Shown here: piece by piece, positions 1 to 6,807 of the stretch
How positions within the stretch are numbered: position 1 is the first letter of the stretch
Layout: every line of letters begins with the position of its first letter
Source of the DNA: an uncultured Elusimicrobia bacterium
GTDB lineage: Bacteria; RUG730
Direction of reading: 5' to 3'
NCBI GenBank assembly: GCA_900321865.1
Contig: ONXP01000008.1
Location: forward strand, 1-8,959
Length of the DNA stretch: 8,959 nt
Made by a program: the position numbers and the translations under genes
Notes under the pieces: generated by a model
Told to the model about the DNA's origin: nothing
The model's database searches: none
The model's input: only the letters and a program-made list of their open reading frames with translations

Positions 1-56
1 AAATAAAATAAATACAAATTCAATACAAAACTTAATTTTACCAAAAAATAAATATC

Positions 57-84
57 TTGCATTAAAAAAAAAGAATAGTATTAT
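57..84 (+). promoter_or_regulatory. Candidate sigma70-type promoter with an A9 tract in its spacer
   Basis: A TTGCAT box at 57-62 and a TATTAT box at 79-84 (5 of 6 matches to TATAAT) are separated by 16 bases, placing a start of transcription roughly 25 bases before the TpsB-like gene. The spacer contains an uninterrupted run of nine A (64-72). The -35 box matches only moderately, and chance promoter-like boxes are common in such AT-rich DNA. Position, directly upstream of the first gene of a + strand unit, is the main support. Confidence 0.35.
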
Positions 85-118
85 ATAAAAAATATTTTTG
101 TAGTATTAGGTTAATATT

Positions 119-1834
119 TTGAAAAAGTTTTGTAGTTTAATAATTGTTTTAATATTTTCATTAAATTTTAGTTTTTCTTTGGACAATTCAAAAATACATT
201 TTGACGATGAAGTTGAAAAAATTACAACCAAAAATGAATTAGATAGAGAATTAAAATACATAAAACAAAGACAATTAGAAATAGAAAAAGAAATAAAAAG
301 ACGAGAAATTCAGGAAACCTTAAATGAAAAACCGCCTGTAGATGATTCCCAAGAAAAAATTTTTATAAAAGAAATTTTAGTTTCTGGAAATAAAAAAATT
401 TCTACTAAAAAACTCAAAAAAATAATAAAAAAATTTGAAAACAGATATCTCTCAAAAAGCGATTTACAAAAATTGCAAAATGACATAATGAATTTATACA
501 TAAAAAAAGGGTATATTTTTTCCACTCCACTTTTGGACATAAGTGAAATAGATTATTTTATTTTAAAAATAAAAATTATAGAAGGAAAAATAGAAAATAT
601 TACTTTTACAGAAATAAAAAAAAATATAAAAAAAACAAAAAAGAAAAAATTAGAAGTATTTTTTGCTTTTCCAAAGTTAAAAAATAAAATTGTAAATATT
701 CGCAAAATTGAACAAGGTTTAGAAAATATAAATAAATTAAAATCAAATAATGCCACGATGAATTTAATTCCTTCAGAAAAAGAAGGCTTTACTACTCTTT
801 CTATAGAAAACAATCTTTACAAAAAATATGAATTATCTATAAATGCTAATAATCAAGGGTCAGAAACAAATAGATATAAAGAAGCTATATCTTTAAATTT
901 GGACAATCTTTTCCATATAAATGACAATCTATCATTAGATTATTCCAGAGGATACAAAGATAATGACGAATTTTATAATAGAAATTATTCTATAAATTTT
1001 AATATTCCTTTTAGATATTTAGATATAAACTTTTCTTTTTACGATTCTTCATATCTCATAACAAAACAAGGAATAAGGAATTCTGGAGAAACAAAAGATA
1101 TAAAATTAGCAATCAAAAGGCTTTTATTTAGAAATAAAATTACTAAAAATTCTTTAGGAATCGCTGTTGAAAAAAAAGATTCGAAAACTTTTATAAATGA
1201 AGAAAAATTAGATTACAGTTCTAGAATTTTAGCTCCTTTTGAAGTATTTTTGGAAAATACAACTTATATAAAAAAAGGCTATATTTTTTCAAAATTAAGT
1301 TACAACACTGGATTAGATAAATTTCATGCTAAAAAAGATACTGATGCTTTATATGAACCAAAAGCTCAATATAGAAAATTGAATTTGAATGGGAATTTTA
1401 ATAAAACCATTTACAAATTTAATTACTCTTTAACCTTAAGAGGACAATATTCTTATGATAATCTTTTTGGGTCAGAACAATTTTCTCCTAGTATTAGAAG
1501 TTATAAAGATGGATGCAGTTCATCAGATTCTGGATATCAAATCACTAATGAATTAAAAATGAACATTTTAGATGTTTTGCCTTTTTTTAAAAATAAATTT
1601 GTTATATTTTTGATGCAAGGAATGCAAATAGGTTTTTTTTATGATGACGGAAAAATTTTTCCTAAAACTGTAGACGAAATAGAAGAATTTTCTGGATATG
1701 GATATCTTTTAAATATTTATCGTAAATATTTTTCTATAAATACAAGTTTAGGAAATACAATAAAAACGGGTAATATAAATAAAAAAGAAAAAAATACTTT
1801 TAGCTTAAGTGTAAATTTTAACATTAGTTTTTAA
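119..1834 (+). CDS. TpsB/FhaC/ShlB-type outer-membrane transporter (two-partner secretion)
   Basis: This is likely the outer-membrane pore that exports a large TpsA adhesin or haemolysin from the periplasm. Visible in order are a signal peptide (residues 1-20, ending SFS); a charged, probably coiled-coil helix (about 32-68); a first POTRA domain (about 82-160, with 'ILVSGNKKIS' and 'KKGYIFSTPLL'); a second POTRA segment (about 175-230, with 'NATMNLIPSEKEG'); and a barrel of alternating strands ending in a C-terminal Phe. In the barrel, IRSY at 459-462 takes the place of the family VRGY/F loop-6 motif, and FYDDG at 507-511 fits the FxDxG strand motif that pairs with its Arg. The length of 571 residues is normal for the family. 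The start is TTG at 119, preceded by AGG at 108-110 with 8-base spacing; the next in-frame Met lies far inside the POTRA region. No TpsA gene is visible here; it may lie to the left. Family assignment is firm, substrate unknown. Confidence 0.85.
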   Translation: MKKFCSLIIVLIFSLNFSFSLDNSKIHFDDEVEKITTKNELDRELKYIKQRQLEIEKEIKRREIQETLNEKPPVDDSQEKIFIKEILVSGNKKISTKKLKKIIKKFENRYLSKSDLQKLQNDIMNLYIKKGYIFSTPLLDISEIDYFILKIKIIEGKIENITFTEIKKNIKKTKKKKLEVFFAFPKLKNKIVNIRKIEQGLENINKLKSNNATMNLIPSEKEGFTTLSIENNLYKKYELSINANNQGSETNRYKEAISLNLDNLFHINDNLSLDYSRGYKDNDEFYNRNYSINFNIPFRYLDINFSFYDSSYLITKQGIRNSGETKDIKLAIKRLLFRNKITKNSLGIAVEKKDSKTFINEEKLDYSSRILAPFEVFLENTTYIKKGYIFSKLSYNTGLDKFHAKKDTDALYEPKAQYRKLNLNGNFNKTIYKFNYSLTLRGQYSYDNLFGSEQFSPSIRSYKDGCSSSDSGYQITNELKMNILDVLPFFKNKFVIFLMQGMQIGFFYDDGKIFPKTVDEIEEFSGYGYLLNIYRKYFSINTSLGNTIKTGNINKKEKNTFSLSVNFNISF

Positions 1835-1871
1835 AGAATTTTAAATTTAATTATTTTATAATAAAGGTTTT

Positions 1872-2195
1872 ATGAAAAAAATTTTTAATATGAAAGTGCA
1901 AACTTTATTTAATATAATTTTATCTCTGATTATCTTGTTTATTTTAGTTACTTTTTTTATAACTAATAAAAAATTAAAAATTAAAAAAAATCTAATTTCT
2001 AACACAAATAAGATTTTTTCTGAAAATTTCTCAGAATTTTCAGAAAGAGATTTTTTAGATAAATCTATATCAAATTCTAAAAAAAATGAAAGTTTTAGAA
2101 CAATCAATACAAAACAAAAATTACAACATAATCATCAAAAAATAATAATAAGACATAGAAAAAATTCAGAAATTATAAAAGAAATGTTTCCTTAA
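1872..2195 (+). CDS. Small single-pass membrane protein, unrecognised
   Basis: I do not recognise this 107-residue protein. It has one strongly hydrophobic segment (about residues 12-30), flanked on both sides by Lys, then a polar, basic tail containing three FSE tripeptides (49-51, 53-55, 56-58) and a His/Arg/Lys-rich stretch near 85-97. It looks like an inner-membrane-anchored protein with a short soluble tail. ATG at 1872 follows AAAGG (1863-1867) at suitable spacing, which supports real translation. It lies 37 bases after the TpsB-like gene and is probably co-transcribed with it, though nothing links it to secretion except position. Its stop codon (2193-2195) overlaps the stop of the opposing nucleotidyltransferase gene. 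The reverse-strand frame through the same DNA has no comparable start signal. Confidence 0.6.
   Translation: MKKIFNMKVQTLFNIILSLIILFILVTFFITNKKLKIKKNLISNTNKIFSENFSEFSERDFLDKSISNSKKNESFRTINTKQKLQHNHQKIIIRHRKNSEIIKEMFP
2017..2046 (+). repeat. Perfect 12-base inverted repeat with 6-base loop
   Basis: The arms TTTCTGAAAATT (2017-2028) and AATTTTCAGAAA (2035-2046) are exact reverse complements around the loop TCTCAG. In + strand RNA, U-A and G-U pairs could extend the stem by about three pairs. It lies inside the 107-residue gene, in the codons of the FSE-repeat segment, and is followed four bases later by T6 (2051-2056). The stem is AT-rich with two G-C pairs. It could act as a weak hairpin on the + transcript or be only a by-product of the codon repeats. 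Confidence 0.5.
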
Positions 2196-2953
2196 ATTTT
2201 TACGAAATTATCAAGAACAATTTGTTTTATTTGGGATAAATCTCTATTTCCTTTTTTTATATTGTTTATGGTAGAATGAATTCTTTTTATATTTTCATTT
2301 GCAATATTAGAATAGTTAGAATTTTCTTTTAAATTTAATAAAAATTCAAATAAATAATCTGTTAAACTATTATTTATTTTAGAATAAGACATTGCTAAAA
2401 CAGATTTTTCCACAGAATAAGATAAAAAATCAAAACTGTAACAATTATTTAAATATTTCATAATTTTTATAAGTTTAATTAAAAAATTTTTATTTTCTGC
2501 TTCTTTTTTATATAAAAAATTTTTTTCTTCAAAAAAGTTTATAGAAATATAATTATTCTCTGATTTCATATCTGGGATTTTATAGTCAGAATCATTTTTT
2601 TTATAACCCAAAATTATATCTATAATATAACTTTTAAAATTTATAAAAATTTTATTTAATTCTGGTTTCTCAAAAAAATTTTTTTCATATTTTTCCTTTA
2701 AAAAATCTTTTATCTTACAAAAATCTTGTTCATTCTTTGGCACAATTAAAAAATCCACATCAAAATTTTCATCTATATTTTTTGCAATAGCCGTACCTCT
2801 ATATATGCTTCCTATTAGATGAGTTTCTAATTCATATTCTAATAAAACTTCAAGAGAATCTTTTATTTTTAACAAAATATCTTTTATTAAAAATTCTTCA
2901 TTTGTTTTAAAATAAATCTTATTTAAAATTTCATTTAAATAGTCATCAAACAT
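2192..2953 (-). CDS. CD-NTase/OAS/CCA-like nucleotidyltransferase
   Basis: This 253-residue protein has the DNA polymerase beta-type nucleotidyltransferase active site. GS at 48-49 within 'LIGSIYRGTAI' is followed by DVD at 65-67 and a third carboxylate, D112, in 'YIIDIILGYK', then 'YKIPD' (124-128). That order, with a helical part containing 'LIKIMKYLNN' (161-170) and 'SFDFLSYSVEKS' (173-184), matches cGAS/OAS/CD-NTase and archaeal CCA-adding enzymes better than minimal nucleotidyltransferases. Such enzymes make cyclic or linear oligonucleotides or add nucleotides to RNA; which reaction occurs here cannot be read from sequence. It is the last gene of the operon, 22 bases after cdsA. ATG at 2953 follows GGAG (2961-2964) across a run of seven T in the sense strand. 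No CBASS effector, Cap2 or Cap3 gene adjoins it. Fold confident; specific role unknown. Confidence 0.75.
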   Translation of the reverse strand: MFDDYLNEILNKIYFKTNEEFLIKDILLKIKDSLEVLLEYELETHLIGSIYRGTAIAKNIDENFDVDFLIVPKNEQDFCKIKDFLKEKYEKNFFEKPELNKIFINFKSYIIDIILGYKKNDSDYKIPDMKSENNYISINFFEEKNFLYKKEAENKNFLIKLIKIMKYLNNCYSFDFLSYSVEKSVLAMSYSKINNSLTDYLFEFLLNLKENSNYSNIANENIKRIHSTINNIKKGNRDLSQIKQIVLDNFVKI

Positions 2954-2975
2954 AAAAAAACTCCAAATTTCATTA

Positions 2976-3848
2976 TTACTTAATTGTTTTTAAAATCACT
3001 AAAAAATAAAAATAAATAGGAGCACTAAAAATTATACTATCAAATCTATCTAAAAACCCGCCATGTCCCGGCAAAAACATTCCAGAATCTTTTTCTCCAG
3101 AAATTCTTTTTATAAGAGATTCAAAAATATCTCCAACCTGGGCAAATATTCCTATTAAAAATCCTATTACGATACTATTTATTATAGAAAAAGAATTTAT
3201 TTTAAAAATAAAATTATGCAAAATAATACTAGAAAATATAGCAGAAATTAACCCTGCCAAAGCCCCTTCAATAGATTTATTAGGGCTAATTTTTGTAAAT
3301 TTTGTTTTTCCAAATTTACTGCCAAAAATATAAGCAAAAGTATCCATAACCCAAATGATAAAAAATAAAGTGTATGTCAATTCTTTCCCATAAAATTCTC
3401 TAATCAAAATCAGATGTGAAAACATCCATCCTATATAAAATACTCCAAAAATATTACTAATAATACTCAAAAAGATTAATTTAATGTCTGAATTTTTATG
3501 AAAAAACGAAAATAAAATAGGAAAAGACAAAATAAAAATAGAAAATAATGTTAATATTATAGTGAAAATATTGCTAGAAATATTCAAATTATTAAACTTA
3601 GAACTATCGTTTTGCAAAAAAAAGAAAATTTGCATAAAGACTAAAAAACTTAAACATAAAAATTTATAGCATTGTATTTTCATTTTTGAAATTAAACTAA
3701 AATACTCATACAATAAAAATATAGAAATTATCATAATTAATAAAAAAAATGGAACTGAGCCTATTTTAATTAAAAATAAAAGAATTATAACGCCTAAAAT
3801 AGCAGTTATAAATCGCTTAAAAAAATTTATTTGTATTAAATTTAACAA
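2976..3848 (-). CDS. cdsA: Phosphatidate cytidylyltransferase (CDP-diglyceride synthase)
   Basis: CdsA is an inner-membrane enzyme that converts phosphatidic acid and CTP to CDP-diacylglycerol, the precursor of phosphatidylethanolamine, phosphatidylglycerol and cardiolipin. This 290-residue protein is full length and highly hydrophobic, with about eight membrane segments. It carries the complete family signature near the C terminus: 'SLIKRISGEKDSG' (244-256) followed by 'LPGHGGFLDRFD' (259-270). Upstream are 'DTFAYIFGSKFGK' (169-181) and 'SPNKSIEG' (188-195), matching the family's SPxKTxEG. The start is TTG at 3848, two bases after the uppS stop, with GGAAGGAA at 3855-3862 as Shine-Dalgarno. 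The next Met is residue 39, beyond the first membrane segment, so TTG is preferred. The uppS-cdsA order is common in bacteria. Confidence 0.95.
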   Translation of the reverse strand: MLNLIQINFFKRFITAILGVIILLFLIKIGSVPFFLLIMIISIFLLYEYFSLISKMKIQCYKFLCLSFLVFMQIFFFLQNDSSKFNNLNISSNIFTIILTLFSIFILSFPILFSFFHKNSDIKLIFLSIISNIFGVFYIGWMFSHLILIREFYGKELTYTLFFIIWVMDTFAYIFGSKFGKTKFTKISPNKSIEGALAGLISAIFSSIILHNFIFKINSFSIINSIVIGFLIGIFAQVGDIFESLIKRISGEKDSGMFLPGHGGFLDRFDSIIFSAPIYFYFLVILKTIK

Positions 3849-3850
3849 AA

Positions 3851-4564
3851 TTAATTCCTTCCACCAAAATTTCTCTTTCTTATTTCAAAAAAATCTAATG
3901 CTTTCTCAATTTCTTTTTCATCAAATTCAGGCCAAAAAACATCGGTTATATAAATTTCTGTATAAGCACTTTGCCATAAAAGGAAATTGCTAAGCCTCGT
4001 CATTCCTCCAGTCCTAATCAAAAGATCAGGATCAGGAATATTTAGGCTATAAGTATCCAGATATTTTTCAAAATCTTCTTCTTTTATTTCATCTACATTT
4101 TTAACTTTTGCAAAATATTTTTTCATTGCTCTAATTATTTCGTTTTTTGAACCATAATTAAAAGCAATATTTAAAAAAAAACTATCACATTTTTTAGTCA
4201 AATCTATAACTTTTTTTATTGCATTCCACACAGACAGGTCGTATTTTTTAATATAATCAATATCTCCTATAAAATTTACTCTAATATTACTATTTATCAT
4301 TTTTTGTATAAAATTATGGCTAACATACTCTATCAAAATTTCCATAAGAGAATTAATTTCATCCTTTGGTCTTTTCCAATTTTCCGTCGAAAAAGCATAA
4401 AGTGTTAAATATTTTATACCAAAACTTTTTATTTTTTTTGCAACAAATTCTATAGTTTCAGCACCTTTTTTGTGCCCAATTATTTTTTTATAACCTTTCG
4501 ATGTTGCCCATCTAAAATTTCCATCCATTATTATCGCTATATGATTTGGCAATTTTTTATACAT
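3851..4564 (-). CDS. uppS: Isoprenyl transferase / undecaprenyl diphosphate synthase, with divergent motifs
   Basis: UppS is a cytoplasmic cis-prenyltransferase that adds isopentenyl diphosphate units to farnesyl diphosphate, giving the undecaprenyl carrier for peptidoglycan and O-antigen. The 237 residues fit the family. Visible are 'IAIIMDGNFRWA' (9-20) with the catalytic Asp14; His31; 'YAFSTENWKRP' (56-66); 'DPDLLIRTGG' (178-187); 'RLSNFLLWQSAYTE' (190-203) with the metal-binding Glu203; and 'TDVFWPEF' (207-214). Oddities are F17 in place of the usual Gly in MDGNGRW, NYGSK (136-140) instead of NYGGR, and Met188-Thr189 where E. coli has Glu198-His199 in the diphosphate-binding RTGGEHR segment. 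ATG at 4564 shares one base with the ribE stop (TAATG), which suggests translational coupling. No second synthase is visible here. The family call is firm; product chain length could differ. Confidence 0.93.
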   Translation of the reverse strand: MYKKLPNHIAIIMDGNFRWATSKGYKKIIGHKKGAETIEFVAKKIKSFGIKYLTLYAFSTENWKRPKDEINSLMEILIEYVSHNFIQKMINSNIRVNFIGDIDYIKKYDLSVWNAIKKVIDLTKKCDSFFLNIAFNYGSKNEIIRAMKKYFAKVKNVDEIKEEDFEKYLDTYSLNIPDPDLLIRTGGMTRLSNFLLWQSAYTEIYITDVFWPEFDEKEIEKALDFFEIRKRNFGGRN

Positions 4565-5193
4565 TAAATAAATCCATTTTCGTTTAAAATTTTCAAAAAA
4601 TTTTGATCTTCTTTATTGTTAAACTTATTCAGAATATTTCTAGTCAAAATATCCGTTTCTATATTACACAAATCACTAATCTTTTTAAAACAAAGATTTG
4701 TTTTTTTAAAAGTCTCAGGTAACACAGATACAGAAAAAGAATTTTTGGAAACATCTAAAACAGTCAAACTTATTCCATCAATAGCTATCGAACCCTTATA
4801 AACTATATTTTTCAAATTTTCATTCTTTGCTTCAAAAACAAAAATATGCGAAATATTATTTTTTATTATCCTTTTCACCCTTGATACAAATTCTACATGT
4901 CCCTGAACTATATGTCCATCTAGCCTACTAGATGCTAAGGTTGCCCGTTCTAAATTTACTCTATCAAAAATTTTTAAATTTTTTATATTTGTGACTCTAT
5001 AAGTTTCTGACATTACATCAAGTTCATAAATATGAAAATCCAAAAATTGTTTAATTTTTTTTACCGTAAGGCAAACCCCATTTACAGCCAAACTTTCACA
5101 TAAGGAAATATCTTTTATTTTAGTTCTAACAGATAAAAAATTTTTGCCAATCTTTTCAACCTGACCCAAATCTTCTATTAATCCTGTAAACAT
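4564..5193 (-). CDS. ribE: Riboflavin synthase (alpha subunit)
   Basis: Riboflavin synthase dismutates two molecules of 6,7-dimethyl-8-ribityllumazine to riboflavin in the cytoplasm. The 209 residues form two similar beta-barrel halves (about 1-97 and 98-190), shown by the repeated pairs 'SLAVNGVCLTV' (34-44) / 'SIAIDGISLTV' (135-145) and 'MSETYRVTN' (61-69) / 'LPETFKKTN' (158-166). The N terminus MFTGLIE, Cys41, 'GHIVQGHV' (93-100), Lys133 and Asp181 correspond to known active-site residues of the E. coli enzyme (Phe2, Cys48, His102, Lys137, Asp185), so it looks catalytic rather than a lumazine-protein paralogue. It is the only riboflavin gene in the window, and no FMN riboswitch is apparent. 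ATG at 5193 lies four bases after the preceding stop and has little Shine-Dalgarno, so coupled translation is plausible. Confidence 0.93.
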   Translation of the reverse strand: MFTGLIEDLGQVEKIGKNFLSVRTKIKDISLCESLAVNGVCLTVKKIKQFLDFHIYELDVMSETYRVTNIKNLKIFDRVNLERATLASSRLDGHIVQGHVEFVSRVKRIIKNNISHIFVFEAKNENLKNIVYKGSIAIDGISLTVLDVSKNSFSVSVLPETFKKTNLCFKKISDLCNIETDILTRNILNKFNNKEDQNFLKILNENGFI

Positions 5194-5197
5194 ATGA

Positions 5198-5545
5198 TTA
5201 TAATTTTTTACTTTTTGTTATAAAATTTTTAATAGATATAAAAAAATTTACCAAAATAGGAACAAAAATTCTTTTTTCTGTTCTTTCCATTATATATGCC
5301 CAATACCATACAAAAAAAACTAAAATTTTGCTCTGACTATAATAATGAGATGTAACCAAATAAGCTATTAAAAATCTAGGATAAAAAATATAACATAAAA
5401 TCCAGAATATACCTCCAAATTTTATTTTTAAAAGTAAAATTCCTATCCTAGGAAAAATCATCGTAAAAAATAGTTTATAAATATTAAACTTAGAAATAAT
5501 ATCAATAATAGAAAAAATATAATTTTGAAAAATTTTAATAATCAA
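5198..5545 (-). CDS. Small multi-pass membrane protein, possibly YqaE/Pmp3-like
   Basis: This 115-residue protein has hydrophobic segments at about 25-40, 44-66 and 73-86, and a basic C-terminal tail. The core, 'FPRIGILLLKIKFGG' (31-45), then FW (47-48), Pro56 and Ala61, resembles the two-helix hairpin of YqaE/Pmp3 (UPF0057) proteins, whose pattern is P-x-G/A-x2-L-K, then F-W, then P and A. Here the core is followed by an extra Trp-rich segment (WYWAY, 80-84) and a tail not expected for that roughly 50-residue family. The similarity is read by eye and is tentative; the role is unknown. The start appears to be TTG at 5545, with GGAG (5556-5559) overlapping the gmhB stop at about 10-base spacing. 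An ATG at residue 29 is the alternative but lacks an upstream signal. It sits between gmhB and ribE. Confidence 0.6.
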   Translation of the reverse strand: MIIKIFQNYIFSIIDIISKFNIYKLFFTMIFPRIGILLLKIKFGGIFWILCYIFYPRFLIAYLVTSHYYSQSKILVFFVWYWAYIMERTEKRIFVPILVNFFISIKNFITKSKKL

Positions 5546-5552
5546 ATTAAAA

Positions 5553-6113
5553 TCACTCCGTTAAAATATTAATTTTTGAAGTTAAATTATTAAAAAGATC
5601 TAAAATCGACGAAAAAATGTATTTTGTATGACTAGAAGAAATATTATATTCACTTTTTATAAGAATATTTTTTTTTATTCCTGCATTCTCGCCAGCTAAT
5701 ATATCTGATTCTTTATCTCCTATCAAAATAGATCTAGATAAATCTATAGAAAACTCCTCTTTTGCTTTCAGGATCATTCCAGGATTTGGCTTTCTATCAA
5801 AACTTTCTTTTTTATATTTTTCTATCAAAGCCTCCGGATGGTAAGGCGAATAATACACTTTTTTAATTTCTATAAATCTAGAAGAAAATTCTTTTAGCAT
5901 CCAATTATTCAATTTTAAAAAATCTTCTTCTGTAAAAAATCCTTTTGCAATTCCAGCCTGATTAGTTATGACAATTAAAATAAAATTTTTTTCTAAGAAA
6001 AATTTTAAAAGTTCAAAAATGCCTTCATTAAAAATAAAATCTTCAATTTTATAAATATAATGTCCGTCTTTATTTATAACTCCGTCTCTATCTAAAAAAA
6101 CAGCTTTATTCAT
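5553..6113 (-). CDS. gmhB: D-glycero-D-manno-heptose 1,7-bisphosphate 7-phosphatase-like HAD enzyme
   Basis: GmhB removes the 7-phosphate from heptose 1,7-bisphosphate on the way to ADP- or GDP-heptose for lipopolysaccharide core or glycoproteins. The 186 residues show all HAD motifs: FLDRDGVIN (6-14; nucleophile D8, acid D10), TNQAGIAKG (50-58), RKPNPGM (107-113) and IGDKESD (131-137). The region that in most GmhB and HisB-N enzymes binds structural zinc is here '[22 protein letters not shown]', split as YSPYHP (88-93) and SFDRKP (104-109), in which His92 remains but the cysteines do not. No gmhA or hldE is nearby, so a related sugar-phosphate phosphatase is possible. ATG at 6113 follows AGGA (6119-6122) and overlaps the cmk stop by 8 bases; a TTG 15 bases upstream was rejected. 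Heptose role inferred from family. Confidence 0.83.
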   Translation of the reverse strand: MNKAVFLDRDGVINKDGHYIYKIEDFIFNEGIFELLKFFLEKNFILIVITNQAGIAKGFFTEEDFLKLNNWMLKEFSSRFIEIKKVYYSPYHPEALIEKYKKESFDRKPNPGMILKAKEEFSIDLSRSILIGDKESDILAGENAGIKKNILIKSEYNISSSHTKYIFSSILDLFNNLTSKINILTE

Positions 6114-6807
6114 TTTTATTCCTAACAAAATTTTCTAAAATATTTACAACTTCATTGATAGATTTCCCAGTTGTATCCACTTCTATAGCATCAATAGCTT
6201 TCTTTAGAGGTGATATTTTTCTATTTTGATCGTTAATATCTCTGGAATTTATTAGACTTTTTATTCTTTCTTTTTCCACATTAAAATCACAATCTTTTTT
6301 TATTTCTCCCAATTTTATAAGTTCCAAAAGTCTTCTGGATACTCTTTCTTCTAGGCTTGCTACTAAAAAAAATTTTTTTTCTGCAAAAGGAAACACTACA
6401 GTCCCGCTATCTCGACCCTCTAAAATAACATTAGAATTTTTGGAAAGATCTTTTTCTATTTGTAAAACAAAATCTCTAACCTTTTTATTTTTTGCAACAA
6501 AACTCACCCATTTTGAAATATTTTCTTTTTTTAAAGATTCCGTAATATTTTCTTTATTTACAAAAATCGTTAAATTTTCATTTTTCCACAAATATTGAAA
6601 ATTAAAAGTATTTTTATTTAAAATTAAATTTTCTATATTTTTATCAATATTATTTTCATCAATATTTTTAAAAGAAGATAAAATAAAATAAGTTATAGCT
6701 CTATATATTGCCCCAGAATTTATATACATAAAACCTAATCTTTTCGACAAAATTTTAGAAATAGTAGACTTTCCGGATCCTGCTGGCCCATCTATCGTAA
6801 TTATCAT
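6106..6807 (-). CDS. cmk: Cytidylate kinase
   Basis: Cmk phosphorylates CMP and dCMP with ATP in the cytoplasm, recycling CMP from lipid and RNA turnover and feeding CTP/dCTP pools. The 233 residues contain the P-loop GPAGSGKST (7-15), '[10 protein letters not shown]' (28-37; usually YLDTGAMYRA), the family segment '[18 protein letters not shown]' (usually GRDIGTVV...), and the lid with SRDINDQNR followed by [18 protein letters not shown] at 6807 overlaps the aroA stop as ATGA and follows AGGA at about 9-base spacing, so it is chosen over an upstream TTG at 6834. The aroA-cmk pairing is common in bacteria. An A8T8 run (6365-6380) lies in the codons for KKFF. In this operon the enzyme could serve both nucleotide reduction (nrdD) and CDP-diacylglycerol synthesis (cdsA). 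Confidence 0.95.
   Translation of the reverse strand: MIITIDGPAGSGKSTISKILSKRLGFMYINSGAIYRAITYFILSSFKNIDENNIDKNIENLILNKNTFNFQYLWKNENLTIFVNKENITESLKKENISKWVSFVAKNKKVRDFVLQIEKDLSKNSNVILEGRDSGTVVFPFAEKKFFLVASLEERVSRRLLELIKLGEIKKDCDFNVEKERIKSLINSRDINDQNRKISPLKKAIDAIEVDTTGKSINEVVNILENFVRNKNE

Noticed and set aside
1857-1862. TATAAT as a promoter for the 107-residue gene
   Set aside because: It lies only about 10 bases before the ATG, overlaps the space needed for the ribosome binding site, and has no -35 box; chance match in AT-rich DNA.
1856-2107. Reverse-strand frame opposite the 107-residue gene
   Set aside because: It overlaps the + strand gene, shows no recognisable domain and has no convincing ribosome binding site; AT-rich DNA produces many such frames.
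2192-2953. A CBASS antiphage operon around the nucleotidyltransferase
   Set aside because: The neighbours are cdsA on one side and an opposing small gene on the other; no effector, HORMA, TRIP13 or Cap2/Cap3 gene is present in the window.
4616-4801. Short + strand frame inside ribE, and similar ones inside aroA and the TpsB-like gene
   Set aside because: They lie antisense to clearly conserved genes and have no features of their own.
5194-5545. FMN riboswitch upstream of ribE
   Set aside because: The region is occupied by a coding frame and lacks the GC-containing conserved RFN stems.
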